A DNA stretch of 64,000 nucleotides from NCBI GenBank assembly GCA_013076295.1, contig RQOL01000660.1:434001-498000 (forward strand). Reading direction: 5' to 3'. Origin of the DNA: Sanderia malayensis (lineage: Eukaryota > Cnidaria > Scyphozoa > Semaeostomeae > Pelagiidae). The position numbers and the translations under genes were made by a program. The notes under the pieces were generated by a model. The model saw only the letters and a program-made list of their open reading frames with translations. It searched no databases and was not told the origin of the DNA. Below are positions 25,201 through 38,400 of the stretch, one piece after another (positions within the stretch are counted from its first letter, which is position 1; each line of letters begins with the position of its first letter).

Positions 25201-26499
25201 TCACCTGCTTTGCACGCAAAGCATTGTTGACTGCGCACCTGATCTCAATGGAGCCTTACCAGAAGTGTGCAGCGGCAAAATTTCTCAAAAATTATGTTTG
25301 ATTATAGCAGAATGTTTGGAGGTTTTTTTTAACTTGATTGTTGTTGGAAGGACGGGACCAGGCTCAAAATTCCAGAAGAGAAGCAAGCGATGCCTTTTGT
25401 CATGCGCAAAGAAATCACAGATATCATTCGTTCATCCTATTGGCTATCCGCGAGTTTACTGATCGCTGATTGGTTGTTGAAAACATTTGCGTTTGTGATT
25501 GGTTACAATCGATCCAATTATATCACGCGCTTTTAGAAGTTGGATGTCGATTTGATTTGATTATATCTTTGATTACATGCCTCCAGCACTGAATTTTTAC
25601 CTAATTGAATTTTTGGCAAAGTTTCAAATAGTTCTCAAGCTTATCAAAGAACAGAGAAAAGCGGGTTTCTCAAATGTTCCTTTGTTGTCTAACCAAACCA
25701 GACGTCGCCTTGAACCTCGGAAAACTTTGGATTAGGCTGGCACGTTGGACCAAATCCGTTAAAATCAGCTCAGATATACCCAGAATAAAAAGTCAGATTT
25801 TCAAAACACTTTCAAATACCATGCAAATAGACAAATCCCTTAAATAACAAATCAACATTGATATATTTCGTTTCATCCTATTTTTACCACTTCGGGATAA
25901 AGAATAGCTACTATAACTCCAAAACTCAACATACATACTTTCGAGTTGTGAAAAAACATATTAACAATAACAATAATCAGATTCTTTACAATTTTCATTT
26001 TATTGTATAGTACTAACATAATAAAATGCTTTCTATCTACAATAAATTCATAATAATAATAGGAATAATTTATGAAAAAATGACTTCTTGAAACACAAAA
26101 AATGATTATAACCTAACAGCCTATAACTAACTTGCAAGCCAATTAATTCTCTACACTATTTTAAATCTCATAAAATAAATAAAAGTTCACGAACACTTAC
26201 AAACAATTTATGTTTGAAGTCAACGGCAAAACATGTATTATATTAAATTACACCATTTGGATTCTTGGACACCATACTATGTTTTAGAAACAAGATCTTT
26301 CCTAACTGGGAATGAAAGCGGAAAATGACGGAAACTATGACGTAAATAATATTTATTTGTTTCAAAATTTCCAAAACAACGCTTGCAAAAGCATGATATT
26401 TTCGACGTTGAAAATATCAATCATTGCCTGTTATTGACAGTATAAGAAATATACTACATGATTTCCCTTAAAACAAAAAATAGCTATGTGATAAATAAG
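19263..26499. other. Gene-poor spacer between PTPN9 (+) and the ERK3/4-type kinase (-), tail to tail
   Basis: Contains the 3' ends of both genes. A likely PTPN9 poly(A) signal is the AATAAA near 19330. Also present: a GAT/ATG microsatellite (about 19510-19550), a 349-bp MITE (21556-21904), a short TTG microsatellite (about 22407-22430) and two diverged copies of a ~110-bp sequence (24520-24630 and 25230-25345). The open frames here (for example 23336-23605) match no family I know and lack splice context, so none is called. Confidence 0.5.
21556..21904. mobile_element. MITE, 'TACCGTAATGCTTCGATT' type
   Basis: 349 bp from TACCGTAATGCTTCGATT to AATCGAAGCATTACGGTA, ~18-bp inverted termini with TA ends. 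Subterminal GGGGGCGT(C/T)TATT motifs make it a relative, in design, of the 'CCTCGAATAAGCCCC' family. No coding capacity. Confidence 0.75.
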
Positions 26500-29167
26500 T
26501 TATATCCAAATTCTAATTGGGTCCCAGTGGTGAAAATTTCCATGAAACTTGTTCCTTCTTAGATGTTCAAAGACAGCATAATCCGAAGCCCGACATGTTC
26601 GCCTAGACTCTAGGCCAGTCATGTTGAGTTTCTTCATGTTTTGAAATTCTTTTTCGATCGTTTTCGTCTGCAACATTGATCTGGGTATCGTCTGAAACGG
26701 CATCATGGGAAATGTTTGTTCGAATGATTTTCTCCTATCAACCGGGGCCGCTGCAACGTTTGATAAATCCAGCATGGTGGTAGCCTTTGGAAAGTTTGAA
26801 CTGCAATGATCGGTGGTTATTGGCGATAGTTTTTCCTCTTTGATGTCCCCGTACTCGTAACAGCCGAAACTGGCTTTCGAGCAACCTGGGTCACGATACG
26901 GTTCATCTTCTATGCTTGAATCGATAATGTTGGCAAGCGATGGACAGGTGTCTATGTCACTTGTAGTAGCTGACGTCGTTTCAGAATAATCATCGATATG
27001 ATTATTGCTTTGATCACTTTCGCAACAGGAGAGATAGAATTCACCACCATCATTTCTGAGCATAGATTTCGGTTCTTGTTGCCCGTAGCTCTCATCGCAG
27101 TCAAAGTCATCATCAAAGTCGCCAAACAACTCGGGGCTGAAATGTCGACTGTCCGACAAGCATTCATTGGCAATAACATTTCGCAATGTTTGAATTGGCA
27201 AATCGTCTACTTCGTCTTCTATGTGGAAAACGCGGGTTGACGGGCACACGGGTTCATCTGCGGGATCATGAATGTCTCCGAAGTATGGATCTTCTAACAG
27301 CTGAGCAGCTGAGGGACGTTTGGACGGGTCAAGACGAAGCATCTTTTGAAGAAAGTCAAGGCCTAAACAAACAAAGTAAAATCAATTAAGTTATATAAAA
27401 ACGAAAAACATTTATTATACACGGTTCTTTCAAATTTACATCAATACCAAGCATATTGAAATGAAATAAAAACGAAATATATGTGTACATGACAACAACG
27501 GAGTTTGGGATGTTTGGTGGGAAAACAAAGTCTCATTGCGCAGCTTTTATCGTTTATCAAATTCGCGTCCAAAAGCCGCGTTTTCGCATTTTGGAAATAT
27601 TTCAATTAACGTTGAAGGAAAAAAGTAAACGGGAATTTCCTCTTTCGAATTGAGGAACTACGAAATTCCAGGATCAAACGCCTTGGTTGTCATGATATTT
27701 CCTTGTCACAAGTATTGAAATAAATTGACCTGGTCATACAATAGAAAGGGGCCTAAGTCGGAGAGAGATTTATTCATTTTTCGCTTGATATATTTTTCCC
27801 ACAAAACAATCTATAGAAACGAGTTTTAGTTTCTGAAATATAGAAAATAGTCATGGACAATGAAATAAACGAAACATGTAAACTGATGATACTATGAAAG
27901 GCTTTATATTTTCAATTCATCAAATTTGTATGAGTAGGGGAATGACCGTAGAATTTCCGCAATTCACAAAATCGCCGGCTTTTCACAAACGAAAACAAAA
28001 GAAGTTATGTGTGGTGGGAGGGCTTGGACAATATCGCCACGTCGTTCAGTGTTGTGGCGATAATTTGTTCTCAACTCCTTCAGGCTTTTAAAATGAAATA
28101 TATATGAAAACATAAAATTCATGAAGTTAAAGTTTTGTACAACAAGAAGACCATGTTATGGCTGGTTGAATTTTAGGCTTGGCGTGAGAATTACTTTCTC
28201 TGTCAAAAGGCAGGTGGAGACATGAAAGAACGCGAAAAACGCCCTTTGATCCCTAACAATCACGAGAAGTTCCCCAGATTTATAGACGATTGAGCGGAAA
28301 ACAGAAAACACAAAATAGAGCATATAAACAGTTGATAAACAAGAACCTACCAGCTTGACTAATGCCCGTAAGCTTGGTTGTTTGAAATCGTCCCGAAGTA
28401 TTACCATCGGCTTGAAACCATGTTTTTATGCAATCTATCTGTTCGAGGTCGTTCTCACCAGGAAACAATACAGTACCCGTACACATCTCAGCAAAAACGC
28501 ACCCACTGCTCCAAATATCGAGAGAAGAATTGTAATCTCCTTGAGTTAACATCACTTCGGGTGCTCGATAATATCGGGTTGTTACGAGTTCGGTTAAGTG
28601 GCCAGAATGTTCATATTTTTGATCGACAATACGAGACAGTCCAAAGTCCCCTATCTTCAAAGATAGGTCGTCTGTGTTGAGGAATAAATTCCCAGGTTTT
28701 ATGTCTCTGTGTACGACATTAGCCGAATGAATATATTTCAGTCCTCTTAGAAGTTGATAAAGAAACAGCTTCGATACCTTTTCGGGGAGTTTTCCCGTCC
28801 TATCCAAAACGTTGTGCAAGTCAGTATCCAATAGCTCTTCTACGAGATATACGAAGTCGACATTTCGTAAACTTTCCGAAGATGCTTCACCAACTTCACG
28901 GCCGTCTGGTGTTCTGATATCGATGTTTTTCACGATATTTTCGTGATCAAGTCTTTTCTGAATCCTGAGTTCTCTCAAAGCAACTCTACAATGTGATTTT
29001 CTTTTCAAAGGAAGCTTTTTTAGAGCGACTTTCTTGTGAAGTCCGCCAACTCTGTCAACGGCCGAGTACACAAAACCATTACAACTGCGGCCTATAACTT
29101 TTAAATCTTTGAAACTCGAGCTTAAGAGCGAGCCAGGCTCCAAGCAAATGCCTTCAAAACATGGCAT
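26500..29167 (-). CDS. MAPK6-like: Atypical MAP kinase of the ERK3/ERK4 (MAPK6/MAPK4) type, 2 exons, 559 aa
   Basis: Serine/threonine kinase; vertebrate ERK3/4 bind and activate MK5 (MAPKAPK5). Exons on the minus strand: 29167-28351 and 27362-26500 (1680 nt, phase 1 junction). Glycine loop GRSCNGFVYSA (26-36), ATP lysine K50 (VALKK), HRDIKPGN (153-160), DFG (174-176), APE (202-204). The stretch from GLKYIHSANVVHRD to DFGLSRI is closest to ERK3/4. A FHIEDE motif (318-323) just after the kinase domain corresponds to the FRIEDE MK5-docking motif of ERK3/4. Unusual: the activation loop reads T-E-L (192-194), where ERK3/4 have S-E-G and classical MAPKs T-x-Y, and it keeps APE where vertebrate ERK3/4 have SPR. 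The C-terminal tail (about 330-559) is acidic and low in conservation. Start: first true ATG; an upstream in-frame codon is TTG. Confidence 0.85.
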
Positions 29168-32100
29168 GACGATATACAATGTACTTTATAGTTGTTCGAT
29201 TAATGTATAAACTATTTCGTAATTTCACGATCCAAAAGACTCGTGCTTCTCACTCAACTTCGAGACTGAATTAAATGAGGATCCGGCTTGTGACTCATCT
29301 TTTAAATCTGTTTTCCGCTAGCGTTCTTAACTCCCGCCCCGGGATACGTCGCTGATTGGTCAATTGTCTTTGAAACGTAGAATTCTATTGTCTTTTAACC
29401 GCACGTGATTCATCTGAGTCGAAAGCACAAGGGTGCGAGGCGAAAGTGAATCACCCTTTGTTAATGACGAATGATGACGATACGAAAATTCTTCCTTCAT
29501 CAAAACTACGTCATAACTTTACCAATTAAATTGTTTCCTTTCAGTATCTGAAACGTAGTAATTACTCCACTGCAGTAAGACACGATCTGACTGTTTTAAT
29601 GTTGCTAGGGTGTCGCCAGGGGAAACTGTTTAGAAGTTTTGGTTTTAATTTTGCAGTGTGACGAAGGAGATTTTCAATAACAATAAAACAAGTTTAATTC
29701 AAATCAAATGCATTTCGACTAAAACAGACAGTTAATCTTTGTGATGAAGGAAACTGATCTTCAAAATTTTACAGAATTCAAAACTCTTGCCAATACGGAT
29801 GGTGTTAGACGCTATTTTCTTCCTTTGGTAATCACATGTTTCGTATCTCGAGTTTTAAAATCGATACCTTCAAATTATTTTACTTTCAGTTTTCATTCAA
29901 AGAAAAATGAATTGTTTTTGGTTTATTATCAAATATTATTAATAAACAAAACAAATGTTTTGTAATATTATATTAACAGATATTGTCACATGCAAATAAA
30001 GAAGAAAGGTTGTAAAGTATGTTCAAAATAAATTTATAAACAATCAGTTCAAAACATGTCGACAAATTGCTCTGCGACAAAAACACAACTTTCATAAACA
30101 GTTACTTTTCGGACACAAATACAATATACAGTCAATTTACGTAAAATTTGACACAAAATCTTCAATTCGGAAGCCATTCAATATTCTCTTCTTATATTTC
30201 CTGTGGTAAAAGAAGACAAAACATATCTGTCAAAAAACAAGTGGTTATGATAATAACAAAATAGATAGTAAATTCGTAATAATAATCAATGGAAGGTTTT
30301 TCCTTCCAGAGAATTGTGAATAGGAAGGATGTTGTGGGGAAATTCAACTGACATTTCCCTGTTACCCTTCCTTCATAACCCCACATCGACATGTCTGATT
30401 ATTGTTTGAGAGGAAATGACACGGCAATGTTTGTAATTATAAAATAATTACTCTACAACTTGTAAGGTACCGCACCGCAACAATCGAGCTTTTATTTTGA
30501 ATCTCAGTAAAAAGGCCTTTTCGGATTTCTTCACAGTGATATGATTAAAAAGAATCGATTGTATATTGATGATTTTGAAGGAGTTTCACTGACTTGAAAG
30601 AACCATCGCTTTCAAGAGAGTACTTATATCTTATTGGTTTGATAAAAGTCCGCCAGAATTTGGCTTAAAAGTTTCTTTGAAGCTCTGTTCAACGATGTTT
30701 AAACATCTTATATTCTGTTTTGTGTTGTAAACGAATTATTTATCTTCTCGTAGGAGAAAATTGATATAACTTTGGTGATGTTTTTTCTTTTTTACATTTG
30801 TTGAAGCAAAACAAAAGAACAAAACGTGACCACCGTGTGTTGTCCTGATAGAATCTTTGGAGAAATCTGGTTAACACCGATACGTCACTCGTAATGGGAC
30901 AATAACTCGGGCCTACTTTGAACTCTCGGTGGCAAAATTACTTTTTCTTTTCATGTGCTTACAATGAACATATTCACATATAGGTAGTCAAAAATGTGGT
31001 CAAATTAATTTGCAACAAAATATTTTTGCAAAGTATTCTGTGTTTTGCTACAAGTATCAGCTATGATGCTTTTAATGCTGTCAATCACGACTAATACTCC
31101 AGCCTAAGGCGAACTAAATGAACCGAGGTGCTAAATACTTCACACTGCAATTAAAAGTAAACAAGGGGAGGTATTAAGTTTGCCATATTACGTTTACGAT
31201 ACAAAAGACTTGTTATCCATATTACGTTTAACCAATCTATGCACTTGTATTGAGTCTTTTGTGAAGCTCTGAGTTTTTAGGAGAGCCAACGTAAATTTAT
31301 TTTCGATGATATTGCGAATACACGACTTGCAGTAGCATGTTTCCAAAATAATACTCAAATAATGTGAATTTCAAAGCACATCAAATGAGCATAGGGTATA
31401 ATTTGCCTGCCTTGCAATTGCCGGCTTCTGCCGTGCCGAGTTGAAGTGGATGGGCAGCTGTTGTTGCAGCCACAAATCTTTGCAGCTGTTATAAGGAGTC
31501 TTTCATTCTTTCTTTCTGCGATAACGACAATGGTAACGCGACACAAATGATAACCAATGCACACATTACGCAACGAGCATCTAGAGGACAGATGGTGCAA
31601 TCGAAATGATTCATCTGCGAAGCAATACAACGAAACATACCCCTGCTTGCAACCAATTTTTAATGGAAGCCCCACCTGATTGAATTGGGGTGTGATACGA
31701 TTGACGTCCTTCCTGCCAGTTGAGCCTGAGCTTTGCCTCGTTAGTTCAAATGTTGATTGTCAATAGCTTTGTTGTATAGCTGGAACGGTGGGCTATTAGC
31801 TAATATGGCGTTTCAATTAGTATGTTTGCGTGTGAAGGCTTCCACAGCTTAAAAACATAAGCTTCAAGGTGCGCCATCTTTATGCCCATATTAGGTCATT
31901 GATGTTTTAGGCCTTAACTTGATGGAAGCTATGTTTACAAAAGTAAATAAACAAGAAAGTTTGATAGGCTGGCTTGTAGCAGCAAGTTCCGATTTCTTTG
32001 TTTACATCAAGTTGTGTGAAATTATACTGAGTCCTTTGAAAAACATTTGCACATGCAATGCAATGATAGTCTTTGTGTGGAAAATTAAACTTTCATTTTT

Positions 32101-33615
32101 GCAGCTCCATTCCTACACATATATACAAGTAGCTATCGTATCATAAATTGCGTGTTGTGCTAATAATTGCTCACTTAAAGCACACAGTTTAAATGCAAAA
32201 TATTGCAAAATATTCAAATTCGCAGCAGCAGCGTGTAAACGTTCCCAGCATCTTATTACCCAAGCCTCAAGCAACAAGTTGAGAAATCTAACCGCATCCT
32301 TGACCATTGGAATGGCTTACAAATCAGTGTGATTGCTTTAGCTAGGAGGACACTCCTTTGAAATCTGCAAATTCTTGTCACATACAAGAGCTGGCACTTG
32401 CCTGCGTGCAGAAGGCATCTGCAGGAATTGACAATGAGCAACCCAGAAACATGCATTCATCGCTGCATGAAGCACGCAGTGAATTTTAAATTTCTCATCA
32501 GGGTACAGACGTCTAAAAATCCTAATCTGCTCAACATATATTCTGAATGCTTCATTGAAAATAGTTTCTAATTTCCTTTCGTACGTGACTTGTACAGCAA
32601 TTCAACTTGTACAGCAATTCATTTCTCGGAATTTCAAGGGTTTTTTTGAAGAGGTGTTCTTTTTCAAACGCACCAGATTCCTCTTCCTTGATTCGAGGAA
32701 CTAACGTATTAAAATTCTATTATAAATTCAAAAGAAATGCAGTGGACTTTGCTCTGTACTGTTGTACTGTACTCGTGACAAGGAAGTACCCTTGGATGTG
32801 CTTTGACAATTTGTTCTGCATTTAGACTCGCGTGAAAGTGAAATCAATGTCGGCTTCCTTTCCGATTTTGCTAGGGGAAGCTCAGTCTTCATTTCAAAGA
32901 ATTTCATATTGTTAACAGTTTGGTACAATTTTGGGAGATCATGCTAGACATTCGTGCTCTCAAAGCAATCGATTTCAATTTCTCATGACAAAGTAAAATT
33001 TTACATGGGAAATGTGCATACAAATCATCAACGAGTTCTTTAGTTTCAATCAGCCACAAAAGAGAAATTTGAACCAGGAAGCAAAGTTTAATTGTAATGA
33101 CGGTTTAATGTGGGGGTTTTAAGTTTCTCCGTAAAAAGAGCTGGGAATTCCCTGACGTAAAACTGAAGTTTATTGTGCAATATGGATGTTTCGAGGAGTT
33201 TCTTTGCAAGAAAATCTTTGCAGTGGTCACGTCATGGTTCCTTTAATATGAAATTCTCAGTTCAACTCTCATTACGTCCTTGTATGCGTTTCCTTGGAGG
33301 CAGAATTAGAATCCATTCAATTCATACGAGCAGGAAAATAGACTGAACTATTGTATAATCACAATTATCTTACGTCAGAAGATGCCAAACAATATCTCTT
33401 TGATTATGGATGCCATTATTCGCAAATTCATGGTATTTGGTAAACAATTTTCTGATCATCTCCAACAATGTTTTTGAGCTTCAAATTTTTTCATGAGGAG
33501 AATCAATACTGCAGGTCTCTCGAAACTTCCACTCGCACAAGGAAGCGGGAAATAATTTTGTCCATCACACGCCATGCCCACACGAACTTAAATAATTCAG
33601 AGCATACTCATTCTT

Positions 33616-33955
33616 GCCTGCGTGCAAACGTCACAAAGAGGAAGTTGTGAAGTCTGCGAATTAGCCTCCGTTTTCGATTTCTGTGACCCTGCGCAACTTC
33701 CTTCTCTTCTTCAAGAAAAAAATCAACACAATTTTTGCAAATGTATTTCGAAAATGGAGCCGAATAGAGAAAATAAAGACTAACAATTTCCACTTTCGAA
33801 TTAAAAACACAAGATTTCGATCTATTAAAGCAGAAGCCATTTTATCCGCAAAATCGACCTCCTTTTGGAAGGGGGAAATCGAGATCACAGAGCTCGAAAG
33901 CGTACGCTAATTCGCAGAATTTACAGTTTCCTCGTTGTGAAGTTTGCACGCAGGC
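33616..33955. repeat. Inverted-repeat element with ~71-bp arms
   Basis: Left arm 33616-33686 (GCCTGCGTGCAAAC...CTGTGA) and right arm 33885-33955 (TCACAG...GTTTGCACGCAGGC) are complementary with scattered mismatches. The interior is ~200 bp and AT-rich. It resembles a MITE or foldback element; no target duplication was identified. Confidence 0.7.
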
Positions 33956-35062
33956 TAAACAATTCTGTCTTTTACACATGACGTCATACCCGGTCGAGTT
34001 GTTGCGTGGGACGCTTGTTTGAACCCTGCGCAATATTGCCAACACATGTTCATGCATTGCCACCATGGTGCGGTGGTTTAACAACGTGGTTACGTCATTG
34101 TTATCTGCGCACCAGCACCTTGAGACAAGCTGGTTGTTCCCAATTCCAGCGGGGAAAATCGGAAAGAGAAGTAAGCTTTGTAAATGAACTGGGATCCCCC
34201 CACCCCCAAGTTTTGATGATTAACAGTTAGTCACAACTTTCTCTTCCTTTGGTATAGCTCGCATGTCAAAATTTACTCTAGACTTGGTCATTTTCCATAG
34301 ATGGCAAAGCAAGAGAACAGTTTAGGCAAATTTTTGGTGGCTCAGTCATCAGATTTTTAGGATGCCAATTCAGGATTGGTTTGGTTGCCAAGATGCCATG
34401 TGATGTTTTTTGCCCTTCAATGCTTTGCCAGATTTGGCCACACTAAATCAGTTCCTCTATTTTTACCAATAGATCTTTTTACATATGTGTTGTTTACTAT
34501 TTGCTAATGTGTTACCAGAGAGTCCACCATTTGCTAAAGTTGCTAAACTCTGTTGTTGTATCTATTAATATGATAGCATGTCAATACATTGTCGTGCTGT
34601 TGGTTGGTATGCAATTTTTTAAACTTGTTTACAAGTAACATTCGTGCCAGGTGGCGTCTTGTTTACTCGAAAGACAAACATGCAATGCAACTAGGCACGA
34701 AATATCTTCCCATTCTTGCTAATTAATTGAGCTTAAGAGTTCAAGATCTGCAAATCACGAAAACACTGACTTGATTTTGCATTGTAGCTACACTTGAACC
34801 CCTGACCTACCAAAGGTCATGTCATATCCCTGATTAAAGAGCAGATTAATTTCAGCTAATATTCGTCTTTAAATTCTTCAATGGATTTGTCTTTCAGATT
34901 CGAAGTGTGCCTGGAGAACATTAGTGTCACGAGATTCGATATCATAGAACACGAGAAAGACTTTTGTTTTTCATGGAACCGGTTGCCATGACCACCCCCC
35001 AATCCTAGGACGATTCAAGTGCAAGTGCAGATTCAGATGCGAATACCCACTTCACATTAATG

Positions 35063-35260
35063 CCAAAGGCAGCAACAACAACAACAATCCTGGTACGTAA
35101 TGATTTTTTTTGTATTTAACGTTGTTTGGCACAGTGGAACTTAACATTAATACCAGGCAGCATCAACAACAACAACAGCAACACTAGCAACAACAACAAC
35201 CGCAACTTTTGTCAAAGGCAGCAACAACAACAACAATCCTGGTACGCGATGATTGCTGTT
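35063..35260. repeat. Duplicated (CAA)n-containing segment
   Basis: The segment GGCAGCAACAACAACAACAA followed by TCCTGGTACG occurs at about 35069-35100 and again at about 35219-35246, and each is followed by a similar ATGATT...TTTAAC/AAGTTGTT tract, with further CAA runs between them. Looks like a local duplication plus microsatellite growth. Confidence 0.6.
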
Positions 35261-35340
35261 GCATTTAAAGTTGTTCGGTAGCTACAGTGGAATCTTAACG
35301 TTAGCGAACTCGGCATAGATGCATGTGTTTAGTTATATAA

Positions 35341-35482
35341 CAATAAATATAATTTTTAGGTAATTTGAAATGCGCAAAAGAAATAATTAAGTACACAAGG
35401 AACCGATTCTCCGATTTTCCATCCTTGTGTACTTAATTATTTCTTTTGCACATTTTAAATTACCTAAAAATTATATTTATTG
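35341..35482. repeat. Long near-perfect hairpin (61-bp arms, 20-nt loop)
   Basis: 35341-35401 and 35422-35482 are reverse complements with only two mismatches; the loop is ACCGATTCTCCGATTTTCCA. The arms begin CAATAAATATAATTTTTAGG. Transcripts would form an almost perfect duplex. Possible origins are a snap-back duplication, a tiny MITE, or a hairpin RNA locus; the sequence does not decide. Confidence 0.85.
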
Positions 35483-38400
35483 TCGTGTAATTTCATTTGA
35501 TGTGCCGAACGCAAACAACTTGGATTTTATGTTTTGAGTTTGTTGGTATACCAAACAAGTCCCCTTTGATGCATTGTATCTAGAACTAAACGTCATATTT
35601 ATCCTCTTTTGACGCAGTTCCCCAACAAGACAACAACGTATTGTTTGGCTCCGTTCGAAATCACTTCATGCTGGTGGGATTCCTCTGTAATTCATCGCTT
35701 CCTTGCGACAATATGTGCTTACGTAACAATTTAGAATTATTACGTAACTGCAGTCTCAACAGCACGTGCAGCGATTTCGGTTGTGTGGTGGTGATTCATT
35801 CATGGATGTTCAAAACAATACAAGATACTGTTATGGTTTTTTTAGTGGTGGATTATTGAGTGAAAAATTCAATTCCACACTGATACGGACTGTGGCCGGC
35901 AGCGGATAGCCGGGCTGTTGCAACAGCGAGACCAGCGCCAGATTACTGTGTTATTTCTTTCGTGATCGCAATCTTCCGTCTCTTCCGTGAGAGAAAACGC
36001 GGCAAACCGGCTCTTCAGGTTTCCGCCCGCCATTCACGGTACGACACGAGAAACGCCTAGACATTACAGGAACATGCAAACACAAAATATCAGACATGAA
36101 AGTAACAAACAGCAGTAAATATTTCGTTTTGAAATCGAGCCATTGAATTAGACACGGTAATTGTTCAGGTTATACACGCGAGAATCATAGCATGTGAACA
36201 GTTTTGTGTGGCCAGTAGTTTACAAGTTCAAGTCCAGTGCGGTAAACTGGTGCACGCAACGCAAAAAAGACAAAAACTTTGAGTGGTTCTGAGCTTTAAT
36301 TTAACATGGATATCAGCAGTACCGTGTGCTGTTCAATGCTAGCAGAAAGACATTGTTTTAGTCCTCAAACACGCGTCTTTCCAAATTATATCCAGTTGCA
36401 GTCTAAGAACCTTACCAACGCAAAAGAGAAACTAATTCAGAACAGTGGATGCTGACTGGATTAGCCAACCCCAACACAACGATTAGGTTCGCTAGGCCTG
36501 AATGTTTATTTCCATTCAACATTTAGCTCGGAAAAATCAAAGTGTTTTGAAACACCTGCATTTATACTCTTTTTTGTTGCGCACGCGAGACTTGTAATAG
36601 CGTGCGCGGTTTTAGCTGAGAACAGTCGTTCGTTGCGACGCGTTCAATGTATCATCCGTACTTAGTTGTAGCTCAAGGTGTATGTAGTTCATGTGATCAA
36701 TGAAGAGGAAAGAAAAAAAGAGAGAAAAAGAAAGGGGCCTCTCCAATCATATTTATCATTAACGGTCGCCATTGCATTTGCCGATTTCAATCAAGTCTTG
36801 GCTCGGCTTGCAAATCGCGTGCAGGGAAAGCAAGCAGAAGTGTATTGGAATGGGGAGGAGTTTATTACTCTAATTATTTCCATGATCACACAACAAATTA
36901 AATATTCATCACAATATTGTTCTTCATCTAATCGACGGCTTATCGCAAGGAAACGCCTCATTGTCAAGCAGACCAACCTCAATATATATGCGGCAAGGGC
37001 ATGACCATTTTGCTGCCACTTATTTTGTTTTGCTTTTCTCGCTTGCATTTTATGTAGTTAACCCGGTTAACCGCGGGGTCTGAACCTTTCTGAGGCACAA
37101 GTCAGCGAGATTTCGTCTCAAGCTAAACCTAAGCAGTAGCAAGGATTGTCTGAGCCGATAATTGGCTCGAGATTTGCTTGTAAACAAAAATATCTTAATA
37201 CTAGGACGTTTTTAAGCCCCATCCGGTAGTGTCGACCCCATTTTGGATGAGCCTCGTCCGGAAATCGACAAAAAACCAGTGACAAAGAATATTGCTCGCG
37301 TCAATTTTCTCATGGCCCAAAAGGAAAAAATAAAGCAATTTATGACGTAGAAAGGTGGTCTGATCACTATCGTATATCATTCTAGGTATTATGAAGAAAA
37401 TGAAAATTAATATCCCTAATTAAAATAAACAACCCCAATGTTTTGTGGCGTTTTGACCCCGGTGTGAAATTGCCCACAAACAGGATTGTCTTGTAAGTGA
37501 GGTGGATTGGAACCGAATCCCGATTGTCAATGCTTTGGGGATTGTTGACTGGATGTATTTCATTCACGTTAAAATCCCATCGTTGATATCACGCGAGTTA
37601 TGTGCAACACAATCCAGCATTGCATCATATGCATGTATACTAGGCGACGTTTCTTGTCCAACCAGCTGTGCAACAACATCTGTGTCCCGTGTTAGCATCT
37701 TAGCTTAGTCATGTGTGTGTGCTGTGACTGATGTAAGCTGCTTATCCTCCTGACTCACGTGTGAGTCATTCTCCTGACCATCGGTGGGAAATGTGATTGA
37801 GTTTACTCTTCGCCTTTTTGAAATTCGCCCAGCTCGATTTAATAAATACCACCCTTGTCGATGTCCATCTACCGAATGCTTGAGAAACATAGGAAATAGA
37901 ACACCGCATAGTGAGATAAAGAAAGGAGAGTCGAAATCGAATTACTTCACTACCGCGCTATTGTCCACCACTTCACAAAGAATTTCGCTAAAGAATACTC
38001 TGCATTAACAAATCGAAATCTACTGATCTGTTGTCCGGCTTGATCATTCCAGCGCATCGCGGGCTGTTTGGCTATTTAAAAATCATTTCAAATAACACAG
38101 GCAATGTTTCATTTGTGCTTTTCGGCTATTTTAGCCGCAGCGTGAGCGCCGCAGCGCGGTGCCATGGCGCGCGATGGAGAAAAACAGCGGGCGCATTAAA
38201 GCACTCCGCGGTGCGCATCCGGCGGTGGAGCAGAGGAGTGAAGTGAGGGGCAAAGAAACGAAACATTTTAGCAAAAGGTACACCCCGTGTGTGTACCGCA
38301 GATGAATCACTGTCAGACAAACACAGACCCGAAGCTGTTTAAATGTCAGACAAGGGATAGGCCTGCAGGCTCGCTCAAGGACCCAGTTGCGATTACTGTA

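Noticed and set aside
31355..31675. 106-codon minus-strand frame
   Set aside because: No recognisable domain, no splice context, cysteine-rich by chance composition; nothing supports a gene.
36678..37004. 108-codon plus-strand frame
   Set aside because: Low-complexity Lys/Glu start and no homology that I can recognise; the start and end lack gene signals.
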